Of a stretch of DNA of 64,000 bases, positions 53,714-62,364 are shown piece by piece. Both the position numbers and the translations under genes were made by a program. Under the pieces are notes generated by a model. The model had not been told where the DNA came from. It did no database searches and saw only the letters and a list, made by a program, of their open reading frames with translations. Each line of letters starts with the position of its first letter. The first letter of the stretch is position 1. The DNA is from Vibrio pomeroyi (lineage in GTDB: Bacteria > Pseudomonadota > Gammaproteobacteria > Enterobacterales > Vibrionaceae). Where the stretch lies: the NCBI GenBank assembly GCA_041879425.1, contig CP090854.1, positions 3,410,001-3,474,000 on the forward strand, given 5' to 3'.

Positions 53714-55006
53714 TTACTCTTCGCGGCTAAATAGCGCTTCAATAAAGTCTTTTGACTCGAATGGACGTAAGTCGTCAATGCCTTCACCAACACCAATGTA
53801 ACGAATTGGAATCTGGAACTGGTCTGCAATTGAGAAAATCACACCACCTTTCGCCGTACCATCAAGCTTAGTTAGCGTAATACCCGTTACCGGTGCAACT
53901 TCACTGAATAGTTTTGCTTGGCTGATAGCGTTCTGACCTGTACCTGCGTCAAGCGTTAGCATGATTTCGTGTGGTGCAGAGTCATCAATCTTCTTCATTA
54001 CGCGAACAATCTTACGCAACTCTTCCATTAGGTTGCTCTTGTTCTGCAAACGACCGGCTGTATCGGCAATCACTACATCAACGCCACGTGCTTTCGCCGC
54101 TTCAATCGCATCGTAGATAACTGACGCACTGTCCGCACCTGTGTGCTGAGCGATAACAGGTACATCGTTACGCTGACCCCAAACCTGAAGTTGTTCAACG
54201 GCTGCTGCACGGAAGGTATCACCCGCCGCTAGCATCACTTTCTTGCCTTCGTTTTGGAATTGCTTCGCTAGCTTACCGATAGTGGTTGTCTTACCTACAC
54301 CGTTCACGCCAACCATTAAGATAACGTAAGGTGTTTTAGTCGTATCAACAACTAATGGTTGTTCAACTTGGCTTAGGATATCCGCCATCTCATCTTTGAG
54401 CAGACCATAAAGCGCTTCACCGTCTTTTAGGTCATTGCGAGATGCTTTTTCTGTCAGGTTTTCAATGATCTTAACTGTGGTATTCATACCCACGTCAGCG
54501 ATCAGCAACTGCTCTTCTAGCTCTTCAAACAAATCTTCATCGATTTGCTTACCTTTGAACAAGCCAAAGAAGCCCGCACCAATGTTTGCTTTAGTACGGC
54601 TTAGACTACGCTTAAGGCGAGCAAAGAAGCTTTCTGTCGGCTTCTCTTGAACTTCTTCAACTTGAGCTTTAGGAGCAACGACTTCTTCCTGTTCTGCTTC
54701 TGCTTCTGCTTCTGCTTCTGCTTCTGCTTCTGCTTCTGCTTCTGCTTCTGCTGGGACAGGTTGCTGTTCTTGTTGAGCTTCTTCAAGCGCTTGCTCTGAT
54801 TCAGCAAGCTCAGATTCAACTGACTTAGCTTCAGTTGATTTAATTACTTCAGCTTCAGACGCGGCCTGTTCAGCCTCGACTTGTGATTCAACTTCAGTTT
54901 GATCTTCAACGTTTTCTACGTTCGCTTCATTCTGAGTTTTTGGGCTTTGTTCTTCTTCACCAAAACCAAGCCACGATAATAATCCGCGCTTCTTTTTTTC
55001 CGTCAT
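53714..55006 (-). CDS. ftsY: signal recognition particle receptor FtsY
   Basis: SRP receptor GTPase that docks ribosome-SRP complexes to the membrane. 430 residues. The acidic A domain (about 1-118) includes a run of alternating Ala-Glu pairs encoded by a near-perfect hexanucleotide repeat (54691-54750). The NG domain follows: G1 GVNGVGKTTT, DTFRAAAVEQL, G3 DTAGRLQNKSNL, G4 TKLDGTAKGG. It is the first gene of ftsYEX and diverges from rsmD. Confidence 0.97.
   Translation of the reverse strand: MTEKKKRGLLSWLGFGEEEQSPKTQNEANVENVEDQTEVESQVEAEQAASEAEVIKSTEAKSVESELAESEQALEEAQQEQQPVPAEAEAEAEAEAEAEAEAEAEQEEVVAPKAQVEEVQEKPTESFFARLKRSLSRTKANIGAGFFGLFKGKQIDEDLFEELEEQLLIADVGMNTTVKIIENLTEKASRNDLKDGEALYGLLKDEMADILSQVEQPLVVDTTKTPYVILMVGVNGVGKTTTIGKLAKQFQNEGKKVMLAAGDTFRAAAVEQLQVWGQRNDVPVIAQHTGADSASVIYDAIEAAKARGVDVVIADTAGRLQNKSNLMEELRKIVRVMKKIDDSAPHEIMLTLDAGTGQNAISQAKLFSEVAPVTGITLTKLDGTAKGGVIFSIADQFQIPIRYIGVGEGIDDLRPFESKDFIEALFSREE
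54691..54750 (-). repeat. hexanucleotide repeat inside ftsY
   Basis: About ten tandem copies of TCTGCT (plus strand), encoding alternating Glu-Ala on the minus strand in the disordered acidic domain. The unit length keeps the frame whatever the copy number, so slippage would change only the length of the acidic linker. Confidence 0.9.
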
Positions 55007-55236
55007 CCGAGGAGTTTCCTAGATCTACTAATTAACTGTATTGACTTAATGCACGTCGACTCTTTGCTATTGTTATACAATACAAGCTTGTACAAACGAA
55101 TAGTAAAGAAAAATGACAAAGCAGTGATAAGTTTGCTTTTAGCTTGATACACTTTGTCATTGCAAATTTATTTAATACTCGAACCAACTTAAATTGGGCT
55201 CGGTATAGTATCACTTTATTAGCGGTCAAAAAATCT

Positions 55237-55839
55237 ATGGTAAGACGTCGCCAGCAAAACACATCACAAAAAAAGCCATCCGGTGGCTTTGTTCGAATTA
55301 TTAGTGGCTCATGGAGAGGCAGAAAGCTACCTGTTCATGATTTAGAAGGCTTACGCCCAACCATTGACCGAGTAAAAGAGACCCTCTTTAACTGGGTGGC
55401 ACAAGATATCCCAAATTCGACCTGCTTAGACGTATTCGCAGGTTCTGGTGGTTTAGGTTTTGAAGCAGCTTCTCGCCAAGCAAAAATGGTGACGCTGCTC
55501 GAAATGAATCAAAAGGCCGCCAAGCAGCTTTCTGATAATGCTAAAGAGCTCAAAGCAGACAACATCAATGTGGTAAATACTGATGCTATCTCTTTCCTTA
55601 AGAAGCCTGGCACCCCTTACGATATGGTTTTCCTTGATCCTCCATTTCGTAAAGGCTTGTTAGTAGAGACAGTACAACTGCTTGAGAATAATGGCTGGCT
55701 TGCCGATGATGCCATCATTTACGTCGAGACAGAGAAAGAGCTGAAACTCGAAGCGATGCCAGAAAACTGGGAATTGCATCGCGATAAGACCACCGGCCAA
55801 TCGAGCTACCGACTGTTTAATCGAATCACTGAAGAATAG
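55237..55839 (+). CDS. rsmD: 16S rRNA (guanine(966)-N2)-methyltransferase
   Basis: Methylates G966 of 16S rRNA in the assembled small subunit. The ATG at 55237 (MVRRRQQNTSQKKPSGG) gives 200 residues, matching the family; the frame is open 31 codons upstream without similarity. SAM motif LDVFAGSGGLGFEA (about 64-77) and catalytic motif FLDPPF (about 131-136) are present. It diverges from ftsY, as in E. coli, and is followed by yhhL after 10 bases. Confidence 0.95.
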   Translation: MVRRRQQNTSQKKPSGGFVRIISGSWRGRKLPVHDLEGLRPTIDRVKETLFNWVAQDIPNSTCLDVFAGSGGLGFEAASRQAKMVTLLEMNQKAAKQLSDNAKELKADNINVVNTDAISFLKKPGTPYDMVFLDPPFRKGLLVETVQLLENNGWLADDAIIYVETEKELKLEAMPENWELHRDKTTGQSSYRLFNRITEE

Positions 55840-55849
55840 GAGTTATTGA

Positions 55850-56116
55850 ATGAAGTTCTTGCTTCCACTAGCAAAAACAGCCATCGCCTTTGTTTGGTTT
55901 ATCTTAATCGCCAATATTTTCTACCCGTTCCCGGGTAATGCGGCGATTGCGCTTTATATCATGACCGCATTCTTGTTCTTCATGCACGGCCTACAGATGC
56001 TGATCTTTATCGGTGCCTTCGGCGATAAGATCGAGATGTCACGTTGGGAGAAATGGTCAATATTGATTTTCGGAGTCTTTGCCCTACTCGATATCCGTCG
56101 TAAGCACATGATGTAA
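55850..56116 (+). CDS. yhhL: DUF1145 (YhhL-like) membrane protein
   Basis: 88 residues with membrane segments at about 7-24, 32-49 and 66-82. Family and position (after rsmD) match E. coli yhhL; the function is unknown. A good Shine-Dalgarno (GAATAGGAG) overlaps the rsmD stop, so it is co-transcribed and probably coupled. Confidence 0.82.
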   Translation: MKFLLPLAKTAIAFVWFILIANIFYPFPGNAAIALYIMTAFLFFMHGLQMLIFIGAFGDKIEMSRWEKWSILIFGVFALLDIRRKHMM

Positions 56117-56144
56117 TCGAAATAAAAACCGAAGACACAGATAC

Positions 56145-56177
56145 AAAAACGCCGCTCAGTAGAGCGGCGTTTTTTTA
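56145..56177. terminator. bidirectional terminator between yhhL and the MarC-family gene
   Basis: AAAAACGCCGCTC / GAGCGGCGTTTTTTT stem with A and T tracts at both ends, in a convergent gap. Confidence 0.92.
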
Positions 56178-56196
56178 TTGAATAATGATAGCAACA

Positions 56197-56781
56197 CTAG
56201 CCCATGTAGCCCTTCACACCATCCAAGAACATTTGAGTCGATAGCATAACAAGTAACAAGCCCATCAAGCGCTCGATGGCTTTAAGCCCTCTCTCACCCA
56301 ATACTCGTAGGAAGAAACCATTAAACATCAGGATAAAGAAGGTAGCGCCCCAAGCCAGCATCACAGCGGCAGAAAGCTCTAACATGTTGTCTGGATGCTG
56401 TGTCGATAGCAGAATCAGTGCAGCAATCACTGATGGGCCTGCAATCATAGGGATCGCCATCGGCACAATAAACGGCTCTTCACCAGCCGCTAGGCCAGTA
56501 ATGCTGCCTGCGCTTGGGAAAATCATCTTAATCGCGATGATAAACAGAATGATACCGCCAGAGATACTCAAGGTTTCAGGTTGTACGTGCAGGAAGTTCA
56601 TGATGCTTTGACCCGCAAACAAAAATAGCAACAAGATAACCAGTGCGAACATCAGCTCACGAATCAGAACAATACGGCGACGCTTCGGGTCAATATGCTT
56701 AAGGATAGATAGCACGATTGGCAGGTTGCCAAGCGGGTCCATGATAAGAAACAGCATGGTTGCTGCAGATAAGATTTCCAT
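56197..56781 (-). CDS. yhgN: YhgN-type MarC-family membrane protein
   Basis: 194 residues, six predicted membrane helices with the MarC/YhgN pattern: LIMDPLGNLPIVLS near the N-terminus and FIVPMAIPMIAGPSVIA in the middle. MarC proteins were once linked to multiple antibiotic resistance, but no transport substrate is established. It is monocistronic by context. Confidence 0.85.
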   Translation of the reverse strand: MEILSAATMLFLIMDPLGNLPIVLSILKHIDPKRRRIVLIRELMFALVILLLFLFAGQSIMNFLHVQPETLSISGGIILFIIAIKMIFPSAGSITGLAAGEEPFIVPMAIPMIAGPSVIAALILLSTQHPDNMLELSAAVMLAWGATFFILMFNGFFLRVLGERGLKAIERLMGLLLVMLSTQMFLDGVKGYMG

Positions 56782-56924
56782 AAGTTTGTCTCGAAAAGCG
56801 TAAGTGCGCGGAGTATAGCAGCCTCAACATTGATTTTCGAACGCAGTGATAAGCGGGTTAACTAATGCTTTTAAAGGGGAATGTTATAAGACGGAAAATG
56901 GGTAAAAGCAGATTGAAGGGTAAT

Positions 56925-56957
56925 AAAAAGAGTGGAGCCGAAACATGCACCCACTCT
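56925..56957 (-). terminator. terminator of the yecH-like gene
   Basis: Minus strand AGAGTGG...CCACTCT stem followed by five T residues, with a long loop; about 30 bases past the stop. Confidence 0.65.
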
Positions 56958-56987
56958 CTATTCACGAATAAAACAAGCCACTAAGAG

Positions 56988-57224
56988 TTAGTGATTACAC
57001 ACACGTTCTCGGTTAGTACAAAGCTTATCATCGACCACGACAACCTTTTCCATCTTCAAGAAAAACTTCAACAGGCTATCTAAATCCAGACCATTGAGCT
57101 TACAAGTATGGAAGCGAGCTTCTTCCCCATAGGTTTGAGCAAGCGCTAATGTTAGCTCTTCGCGAGTCAGTGGCTTTTCACTAAGCAGGTTTAAAACGTT
57201 GTGTGCGTGAATTTCAGTCGTCAT
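56988..57224 (-). CDS. yecH: YecH-family small metal-binding protein (DUF2492)
   Basis: 78 residues. The pattern IHAHNVLNLL, ARFHTCKLNGLDLDSLLKFF and C-terminal CTNRERVCNH matches E. coli YecH, with conserved His and Cys residues at both ends suited to metal binding. The biochemical role is unknown. Confidence 0.83.
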   Translation of the reverse strand: MTTEIHAHNVLNLLSEKPLTREELTLALAQTYGEEARFHTCKLNGLDLDSLLKFFLKMEKVVVVDDKLCTNRERVCNH

Positions 57225-57314
57225 AACTCAATCTCATCTTTAATGAATTACACGTAGAGTACCGAGTTTTAGCAACGTCGTTTTGATGTAGCTCAGGCTT
57301 GAGAGAGCTCTACC

Positions 57315-57935
57315 CTAAATAGTAATAGATGCGACAATAAGTGCGTGTGCCAGAAAGTAACTGCTCGTTACCCAAAAATAAGCCCCCTTGATTGGGCTAC
57401 GGTAACTGTTTAGTGCATAGGCCAAGGCCGAAAGGAGCAGCACGCTACAACCAGCAAAACCGACCGCGTGTGATAACTGAGGATCTAGCAACCAAACCTC
57501 ACCAGAAGCCCATGCTAGCTGAATAAGCACAATGCCCATTATGACCACAGGAAAGACGAGTTTGTCTAAGCGTGGCAGCAGTAAAAAGAAAGCAACAATG
57601 CAGGCCGCTAATAACAGCGCGAACAACCACCAAACCATTTCTCCTGATAGTTGTAACCAAAAAGCTTTGCTGTAACAGAGTTGAGCCAATAAGAAGCAGA
57701 CAAAATGTAGAGGACGTTTTTGAGTGAGTGTATGCAGCACATCTGCGATCGCAGAGATAGCCAACCCCGCGACTATCCAATAGGTAAAGTCAGCCACAAC
57801 CGACTGAGTTAAAGCAATAGTCGCTAATAATACAAAGGTAAATACCTTATACGATAAGGCCTGACCGATATGTCCATGCTTCGTTCCTGCTATTGCTCCG
57901 ATCCCAGATAAGGAAACCGCTAACCAACTCCACAT
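57315..57935 (-). CDS. yhhN: YhhN/TMEM86-family lysoplasmalogenase-like membrane protein
   Basis: 206 residues, about eight hydrophobic segments. The family covers bacterial YhhN and animal TMEM86 lysoplasmalogenases, which hydrolyse vinyl-ether lysolipids; residues ISAIADVLHTL and SYFLAHALIVASI fall in the conserved blocks. E. coli yhhN also lies near rsmD-ftsYEX. The bacterial substrate is unproven. Confidence 0.75.
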   Translation of the reverse strand: MWSWLAVSLSGIGAIAGTKHGHIGQALSYKVFTFVLLATIALTQSVVADFTYWIVAGLAISAIADVLHTLTQKRPLHFVCFLLAQLCYSKAFWLQLSGEMVWWLFALLLAACIVAFFLLLPRLDKLVFPVVIMGIVLIQLAWASGEVWLLDPQLSHAVGFAGCSVLLLSALAYALNSYRSPIKGAYFWVTSSYFLAHALIVASITI

Positions 57936-58650
57936 ACCACTTGCCCTATTGCTTTAAATCGTCGCCAGTCTAGGCACACGAGTGTTGATGTAAAGCCTAA
58001 GCCTTTCAAAATTGGATCTTGATTACGCTTCCACTAAAAAGAGCCTCTTTCGGTTGAAGCCATGACAATTACGCGGAGATAACGATGATTCGTTTAAAAC
58101 TAGAGCGATTCTTCGTTAAACCCATCGAAAAGCACCTTACAGCGCCCAGCTTTTCATTTTGGTCATTTCTAACCTAGCCAAATCGCAAAAACCCATCGAA
58201 AACAGCCAAAAACCACACTTTAAAATTAGAAAAATCAACATTAAAAATCAATAAATACATAAACTTAAAAAGTAAAAATGAAAATTAAAAAGGAATTAAA
58301 AACCTCAAACATACCTAGCTTTGTAAAGTAAGTAACTTGCGTTAATTCAGCTCCTGTTTGTCAGGATTTTCCTAGCTCCTTGTCAAATCAGCCACCAAAA
58401 CCAAGACAAAAATGCACAAACAAAACCAAATCCAACCCAGAAGCCACCAGCCCCTATTAATACAGTTTAACAACCTTTAACAATATAAATTACACATAAC
58501 AACCATTATAAAACAGCAACTTAAATCAAATAAGAACAAACATGAATCACAACGAACAAAATAAGAACACACCAAAAAACACAGTTAAACAACCCCAAAT
58601 AAGCCAATATCCAATAGTTTTCTACCACTTTTAAGGCTTTCGAAAGTAAT
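57936..58650. other. A/C-rich, gene-free intergenic region
   Basis: About 715 bases with no convincing ORF. From about 58160 to 58600 the plus strand is strongly enriched in A and C and very poor in G (long stretches such as AAAACCACACTTTAAAATTA). This skew is absent from all neighbouring genes. No repeat unit, tRNA or terminator was recognised in it. It ends at the promoter-like sequence of the small ORF at 58723. Confidence 0.6.
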
Positions 58651-58652
58651 TC

Positions 58653-58681
58653 TTGATCTAATCCTATAAGTGGGCTATTCT
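58653..58681 (+). promoter_or_regulatory. candidate promoter of the 26-codon small ORF
   Basis: -35 TTGATC (58653-58658), a 17-base spacer, -10 TATTCT (58676-58681), about 42 bases upstream of the ATG at 58723. Confidence 0.5.
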
Positions 58682-58722
58682 TTAAAACATAGCGAGAGAC
58701 AACCAAATTTAGGAGTAGTGTT

Positions 58723-58803
58723 ATGATTTCATCTTCGCAAAGACAAGGACTTGTAATGATCGCGGTAGTTGTAGGTCTAATGACACTACCGATGATGTAC
58801 TAA
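58723..58803 (+). CDS. candidate small membrane protein, 26 residues
   Basis: Too short for most gene finders. ATG at 58723 follows a good Shine-Dalgarno (AGGAG, 9 bases upstream) and TAA is at 58801. It encodes MISSSQRQGLVMIAVVVG then LMTLPMMY: a short polar N-terminus and one hydrophobic segment of about 15 residues. A promoter-like sequence lies upstream and a strong terminator 13 bases downstream, so the unit looks like a complete monocistronic gene. I do not recognise the family. Confidence 0.6.
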   Translation: MISSSQRQGLVMIAVVVGLMTLPMMY

Positions 58804-58816
58804 GCAAGTTACAAAT

Positions 58817-58849
58817 AAAAAAAGGGACGCCATGAGCGTCCCTTTTTTT
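58817..58849. terminator. bidirectional terminator after the small ORF
   Basis: AAAAAAAGGGACGC / GCGTCCCTTTTTTT stem with a CATGA loop: a strong terminator in both directions, serving the small ORF and the facing minus-strand gene. Confidence 0.93.
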
Positions 58850-58860
58850 GTTCAAATTTT

Positions 58861-59235
58861 TCACTTCGAAAACAGATGCAGTGTTAACACATCCCAGTTC
58901 GCATAGTAGAAACCTGCTGCGGCTAAAGTCATTGCCATCATCAATAAGATCGCAACACGCCAGATAAAACGACCGCTTCGTGGAGTCAGCTCCTTCTCAC
59001 AATCGTTACACATCATGATGAATTTATGCTGGTCTTCCAACTGAGCGTCATGCTCATTCACTACCTTGTTACGACACGTTGCGATATAACGCAACTTACT
59101 TACCATATCGTGCGGTAGCCTTTCTTCACAGCTTGTCACAAGCTCGTGCAATCCTTCGCCTTCAGCGTGATATTGAAGTCTCAATAATTTTTCTATATTG
59201 CGAGTTCTTGTCACCACTTTTTCAATGTCGGTCAT
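58861..59235 (-). CDS. uncharacterised protein with C-terminal membrane anchor
   Basis: The ATG at 59235 (MTDIEKVVTRTRNIEKLL) gives 124 residues; a GTG 18 bases upstream is less likely. An alpha-helical soluble region (about 1-90) has the spaced segment LHELVTSCEERLPHDM and KLRYIATCRNKVVNEHD, which resembles the DUF4145/HEPN-like helical pattern with R-x4-H-like spacing. It ends with one membrane helix (about 96-113). CNDC near residue 79 could bind metal. The function is unknown. Confidence 0.7.
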   Translation of the reverse strand: MTDIEKVVTRTRNIEKLLRLQYHAEGEGLHELVTSCEERLPHDMVSKLRYIATCRNKVVNEHDAQLEDQHKFIMMCNDCEKELTPRSGRFIWRVAILLMMAMTLAAAGFYYANWDVLTLHLFSK

Positions 59236-59478
59236 TTTGGCCTCCCACTCCACACTATAATTCTAGTCGAGCATTTCCTTATTCTTATACAAAATCATCG
59301 CTATTTACGTGAGAAAGAGACAATAAATAACAATGCTTTATCCCAAACTGGCCATTAAATGTGATATCAGCCGAAAAATAATCAGCTTTGCTTACAGCAG
59401 TTCACGAATAGCGGCTTTAAACACATATCCCTATTGCCCGAAAGACTAGAATAACCATCACGACTACATGGAGGTTAT

Positions 59479-59808
59479 ATGCCTAACTCACTCTTTTTTG
59501 CCATCTTTGCACTCGCAGGTCTAGCCGCCTGGGGTTTTCTTGTTTTTTATCGAAAACATATGCAAGGCGAGAACGCACCAGAAAAGAAAGTGAACGTGAC
59601 GGTATTAGATAAACAGTCCATCGACCTTCCTGACGCAGAACCAGGCCAAGAAGATCAAGAATACTGGATTTACGTTCAACGCGGTATGGTTGGTCCGAAA
59701 CGAGAATTCCAAGTCGGAATCCACTATTTCCACGCACTTAATCCTGGTGATAAAGGAACCTTAACCTACCAAGGCGATAAGTTCTTGCACTTTGCGTTAA
59801 AGCGCTAA
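59479..59808 (+). CDS. yhhM: DUF2500 (YhhM-like) membrane protein
   Basis: 109 residues. One N-terminal membrane helix (about 3-23) is followed by a soluble beta-rich domain (VNVTVLDKQSIDLP ... LTYQGDKFLHFALKR), matching YhhM. In E. coli yhhL, yhhM and yhhN are neighbours of rsmD; here they are dispersed over 4 kb. Shine-Dalgarno GGAGG precedes the ATG. The function is unknown. Confidence 0.82.
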   Translation: MPNSLFFAIFALAGLAAWGFLVFYRKHMQGENAPEKKVNVTVLDKQSIDLPDAEPGQEDQEYWIYVQRGMVGPKREFQVGIHYFHALNPGDKGTLTYQGDKFLHFALKR

Positions 59809-59879
59809 TCATAAGTCGCTTCAACGATTCATCAAAAGCGGCCATCAGCGATAATAACTAATGGCCTTAGTATTAACGA

Positions 59880-60893
59880 CTAAGGCAATAACCAGCGCGT
59901 TTTCTCAGACTTAGATACCATCCAGCTCATCCACAGCGCACCAGCGCCACTGATCACAATCCACAATGGGATAACCCATGCTGGGTGTCCTTGGTACCAA
60001 CCAAACTCTTTCATCGGCCACAAGAAGATAGGATGCAGCAGGTAGATACCTAGGCTGTGCTTACTGATAAAGCCAACCACTTGATTACCTTTCTCAGATA
60101 ACCCTTCTCCGTAGTAACGACACAGCATAAACACCATGCTTGCTGCCAATACGGTATTCAGCGTTTTGTATGATAACCAACGACCAACCGTGTACTCCTC
60201 GGCGATTAGGCTCGCATCAACCACCATATAGACTGTAGTTAACAACGCCAGCGCACCGAGTCCTGCGCTCACACCAACGGTGAACTTGTTAAGCGGCACT
60301 TTCTTGTACAACAGATAACCCAGTGGCAAGTAGCCAGTGTAAAGCCATAACTCATGACTCCATGGGCCGTCGATTCTTAGTAAGAACAGCAACGTCGTGA
60401 ACAACCACACCGCCGTGAAGCCGTAAACAGCTTTGTCGCCATACTTTCTGACCATGATCTGTAAGAAAGGAATCACAAAGTAGAGCGGGATAAAGTAATA
60501 GAAGAAACCAAGGTGATAGTAGGTGTAGTGATGATAGCTATTGAGCAACACATCCCAACTGACGTCGGCATCAAAGCCCATCGCAGACCAACCAGACAGG
60601 TAAGTATAGAAAAGCGACCAGACGATGAAAGGTATCAATACCTTACCTAGGCGTCGCTTGAGGTAGTACTTAGCATCAAATGGGCGCTGATCGCTTAGCA
60701 TCAAGGCGCCGGTTATCAATATAAAGACAGGCACCGCCCATCGGCTGAAGCCATTGACGGTGATTGCTGTTAACCATTCGCCGAAAGGAATCGTTCCTAG
60801 TTCGTTGCGATAAGGCGCCAAAACATGAATCGCGATAACCGCTACGGCCGCGACACATCGTGCTAAATCAAAAAAGAGAATTCGCTGCTTCAT
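59880..60893 (-). CDS. acyltransferase-3 family membrane protein, WecH/OafA-like
   Basis: 337 residues, ten predicted membrane helices. The family's catalytic-region motif is in helix 1: FFDLARCVAAVAVIAIHV, with the conserved His near residue 23, and the typical basic YLKRRLGKVLIPF follows. Such proteins O-acetylate cell-surface sugars; closest in layout to WecH, but the acceptor is not identifiable and no polysaccharide genes are adjacent. Confidence 0.85.
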   Translation of the reverse strand: MKQRILFFDLARCVAAVAVIAIHVLAPYRNELGTIPFGEWLTAITVNGFSRWAVPVFILITGALMLSDQRPFDAKYYLKRRLGKVLIPFIVWSLFYTYLSGWSAMGFDADVSWDVLLNSYHHYTYYHLGFFYYFIPLYFVIPFLQIMVRKYGDKAVYGFTAVWLFTTLLFLLRIDGPWSHELWLYTGYLPLGYLLYKKVPLNKFTVGVSAGLGALALLTTVYMVVDASLIAEEYTVGRWLSYKTLNTVLAASMVFMLCRYYGEGLSEKGNQVVGFISKHSLGIYLLHPIFLWPMKEFGWYQGHPAWVIPLWIVISGAGALWMSWMVSKSEKTRWLLP

Positions 60894-60934
60894 GTAAATG
60901 CCTGATTAATATTCAATCATTCTACTATAGCAAT

Positions 60935-60970
60935 AAAAAAGCTGACCGGAATAAATACCAAGTCAGCTTA
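60935..60970 (-). terminator. terminator of the ars operon
   Basis: Minus strand TAAGCTGAC...GTCAGCTTTTTT, a seven-base-pair stem with six T residues, about 75 bases past the arsJ stop. Confidence 0.8.
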
Positions 60971-61046
60971 TTGTTAAAGGAGAAGCATATCGCGAATTAA
61001 TCTTAAACGAATGAGCAGTTGCAACTTTCGCTCTTACGAATGAGGC

Positions 61047-62267
61047 CTATGCGGCAGATGTTTGCGGCACCTTAGGTAAACGCAGAGAGATCACCGTCGT
61101 TATCGCTAAGAACACGAACGATACCCACAAACACGCAGACAAGCCGCCCATTTGGAATACTAAGCCTGACAAGATTGTGCCAATCAAGCGGCCCATTGCA
61201 TTCGCCATATAGTAGAAGCCAACATCAAGCGATACCCCATCGCCTTTCGCATAACTCACAATCAGGTATGAGTGAAGGGATGAGTTCACCGCGAAGATGG
61301 CACCAAACACCATCAAACCACCAATGATCACTAACTCTGGTTGCCAGCCTACCTGTACCGCATAAGCGATAGCACCTGTCACGACAGCCAGAGCTCCCGC
61401 CCATAATAACGCTGCGTGACCATCTGGAACCTTGCCTTGCGCCTTACCCGTAATCTTGGGTGCAATGCCCTGTACGAAGCCGTAAGCGATAGTCCAAGCC
61501 GCTAAGAAGCCACCCACCCATGAGTGGTCCCAACCAAATACGCTGCCCAGATAGATTGGCAGAGCAATCACAAACCACACGTCACGAGCACCAAACAGGA
61601 ACATACGCGCCGCAGACAGGATATTGATGGATTCAGATTTAGAGAAGATCTGTTTGAACTTAGGCTTGGTCTTCGCCTTACCCATATCCGCTTCTAAGCT
61701 CAGCACACTGCCAATGAAGACCAAGGTCAACACAGCGGCCATCGCAAGCACTGCATATTGGAAGCCTATAGTCGAAAGCAATAAACCACCAATAAAGAAG
61801 CCTGCACCCTTAAGCGCATTCTTAGACCCGGTCAGAATCGCAATCCACTTATACAAGGCACCTTGTTGTTCATCCGGTACCAAGGTTTTGATTGAGCTCT
61901 TAGCACTCATCTTATTAAGGTCTTTAGCGATACCAGAAAGTGCTTGAGCCGCCATCACCCAAGGAATAGTCAACATGGCCGATGGCAATGCGAGCATACC
62001 CAAGGCGAAGACTTGCATCCCTAAACCGATGTTCATGGTTTTATTGAGACCAAGACGCGCGCCTAACCAACCACCGATTAGGTTAGTCACCACACCAAAG
62101 AATTCATAGAAAAGGAACAGTGAAGCAATCTCTAACGAACTGTAGCCAAGGTCGTAAAAATACAAAACCACCAGCATACGAAGTGCACCATCAGTAATGG
62201 TGAAATTCCAGTAGTTGAAAGTCACCAACATGTATTGGCGAACACTCTTACTTAGATTTGAAAACAT
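61047..62267 (-). CDS. arsJ: organoarsenical efflux MFS transporter ArsJ
   Basis: Exports 1-arseno-3-phosphoglycerate, the unstable product formed when GAPDH uses arsenate in place of phosphate; the exported product breaks down outside and arsenate is removed. 406 residues, about 11-12 membrane helices. The N-terminus YMLVTFNYWNFTITDGALRM and the loop KDLNKMSAKSSIKTLVP are typical of ArsJ. Its companion GAPDH gene is two genes upstream on the same strand, which supports the assignment. A terminator-like hairpin precedes it. Confidence 0.92.
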   Translation of the reverse strand: MFSNLSKSVRQYMLVTFNYWNFTITDGALRMLVVLYFYDLGYSSLEIASLFLFYEFFGVVTNLIGGWLGARLGLNKTMNIGLGMQVFALGMLALPSAMLTIPWVMAAQALSGIAKDLNKMSAKSSIKTLVPDEQQGALYKWIAILTGSKNALKGAGFFIGGLLLSTIGFQYAVLAMAAVLTLVFIGSVLSLEADMGKAKTKPKFKQIFSKSESINILSAARMFLFGARDVWFVIALPIYLGSVFGWDHSWVGGFLAAWTIAYGFVQGIAPKITGKAQGKVPDGHAALLWAGALAVVTGAIAYAVQVGWQPELVIIGGLMVFGAIFAVNSSLHSYLIVSYAKGDGVSLDVGFYYMANAMGRLIGTILSGLVFQMGGLSACLWVSFVFLAITTVISLRLPKVPQTSAA

Positions 62268-62290
62268 AACGCTATCTCTGCAATCTAAAC

Positions 62291-62345
62291 AAAAAGAGCT
62301 TTTGGATCATGATAAGTTCAACACTCCAGATACCAAAAGCTCCTT
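62291..62345 (-). terminator. terminator-like hairpin between the phosphatase gene and arsJ
   Basis: Minus strand GAGCTTTTGG...CCAAAAGCTC, ten base pairs with a 27-base loop, followed by five T residues. It lies inside the presumed ars operon, so it may attenuate arsJ or end the upstream transcript. Confidence 0.7.
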
Positions 62346-62364
62346 GTATAACAACGATGACTTA

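Noticed and set aside
58521..58706. Minus-strand ORF of 61 codons with a hydrophobic C-terminus, antisense to the small-ORF promoter
   Set aside because: It starts at TTG, and the G/T-rich minus strand of this skewed region yields Val/Leu/Phe/Cys-rich frames by composition alone; no family was recognised.
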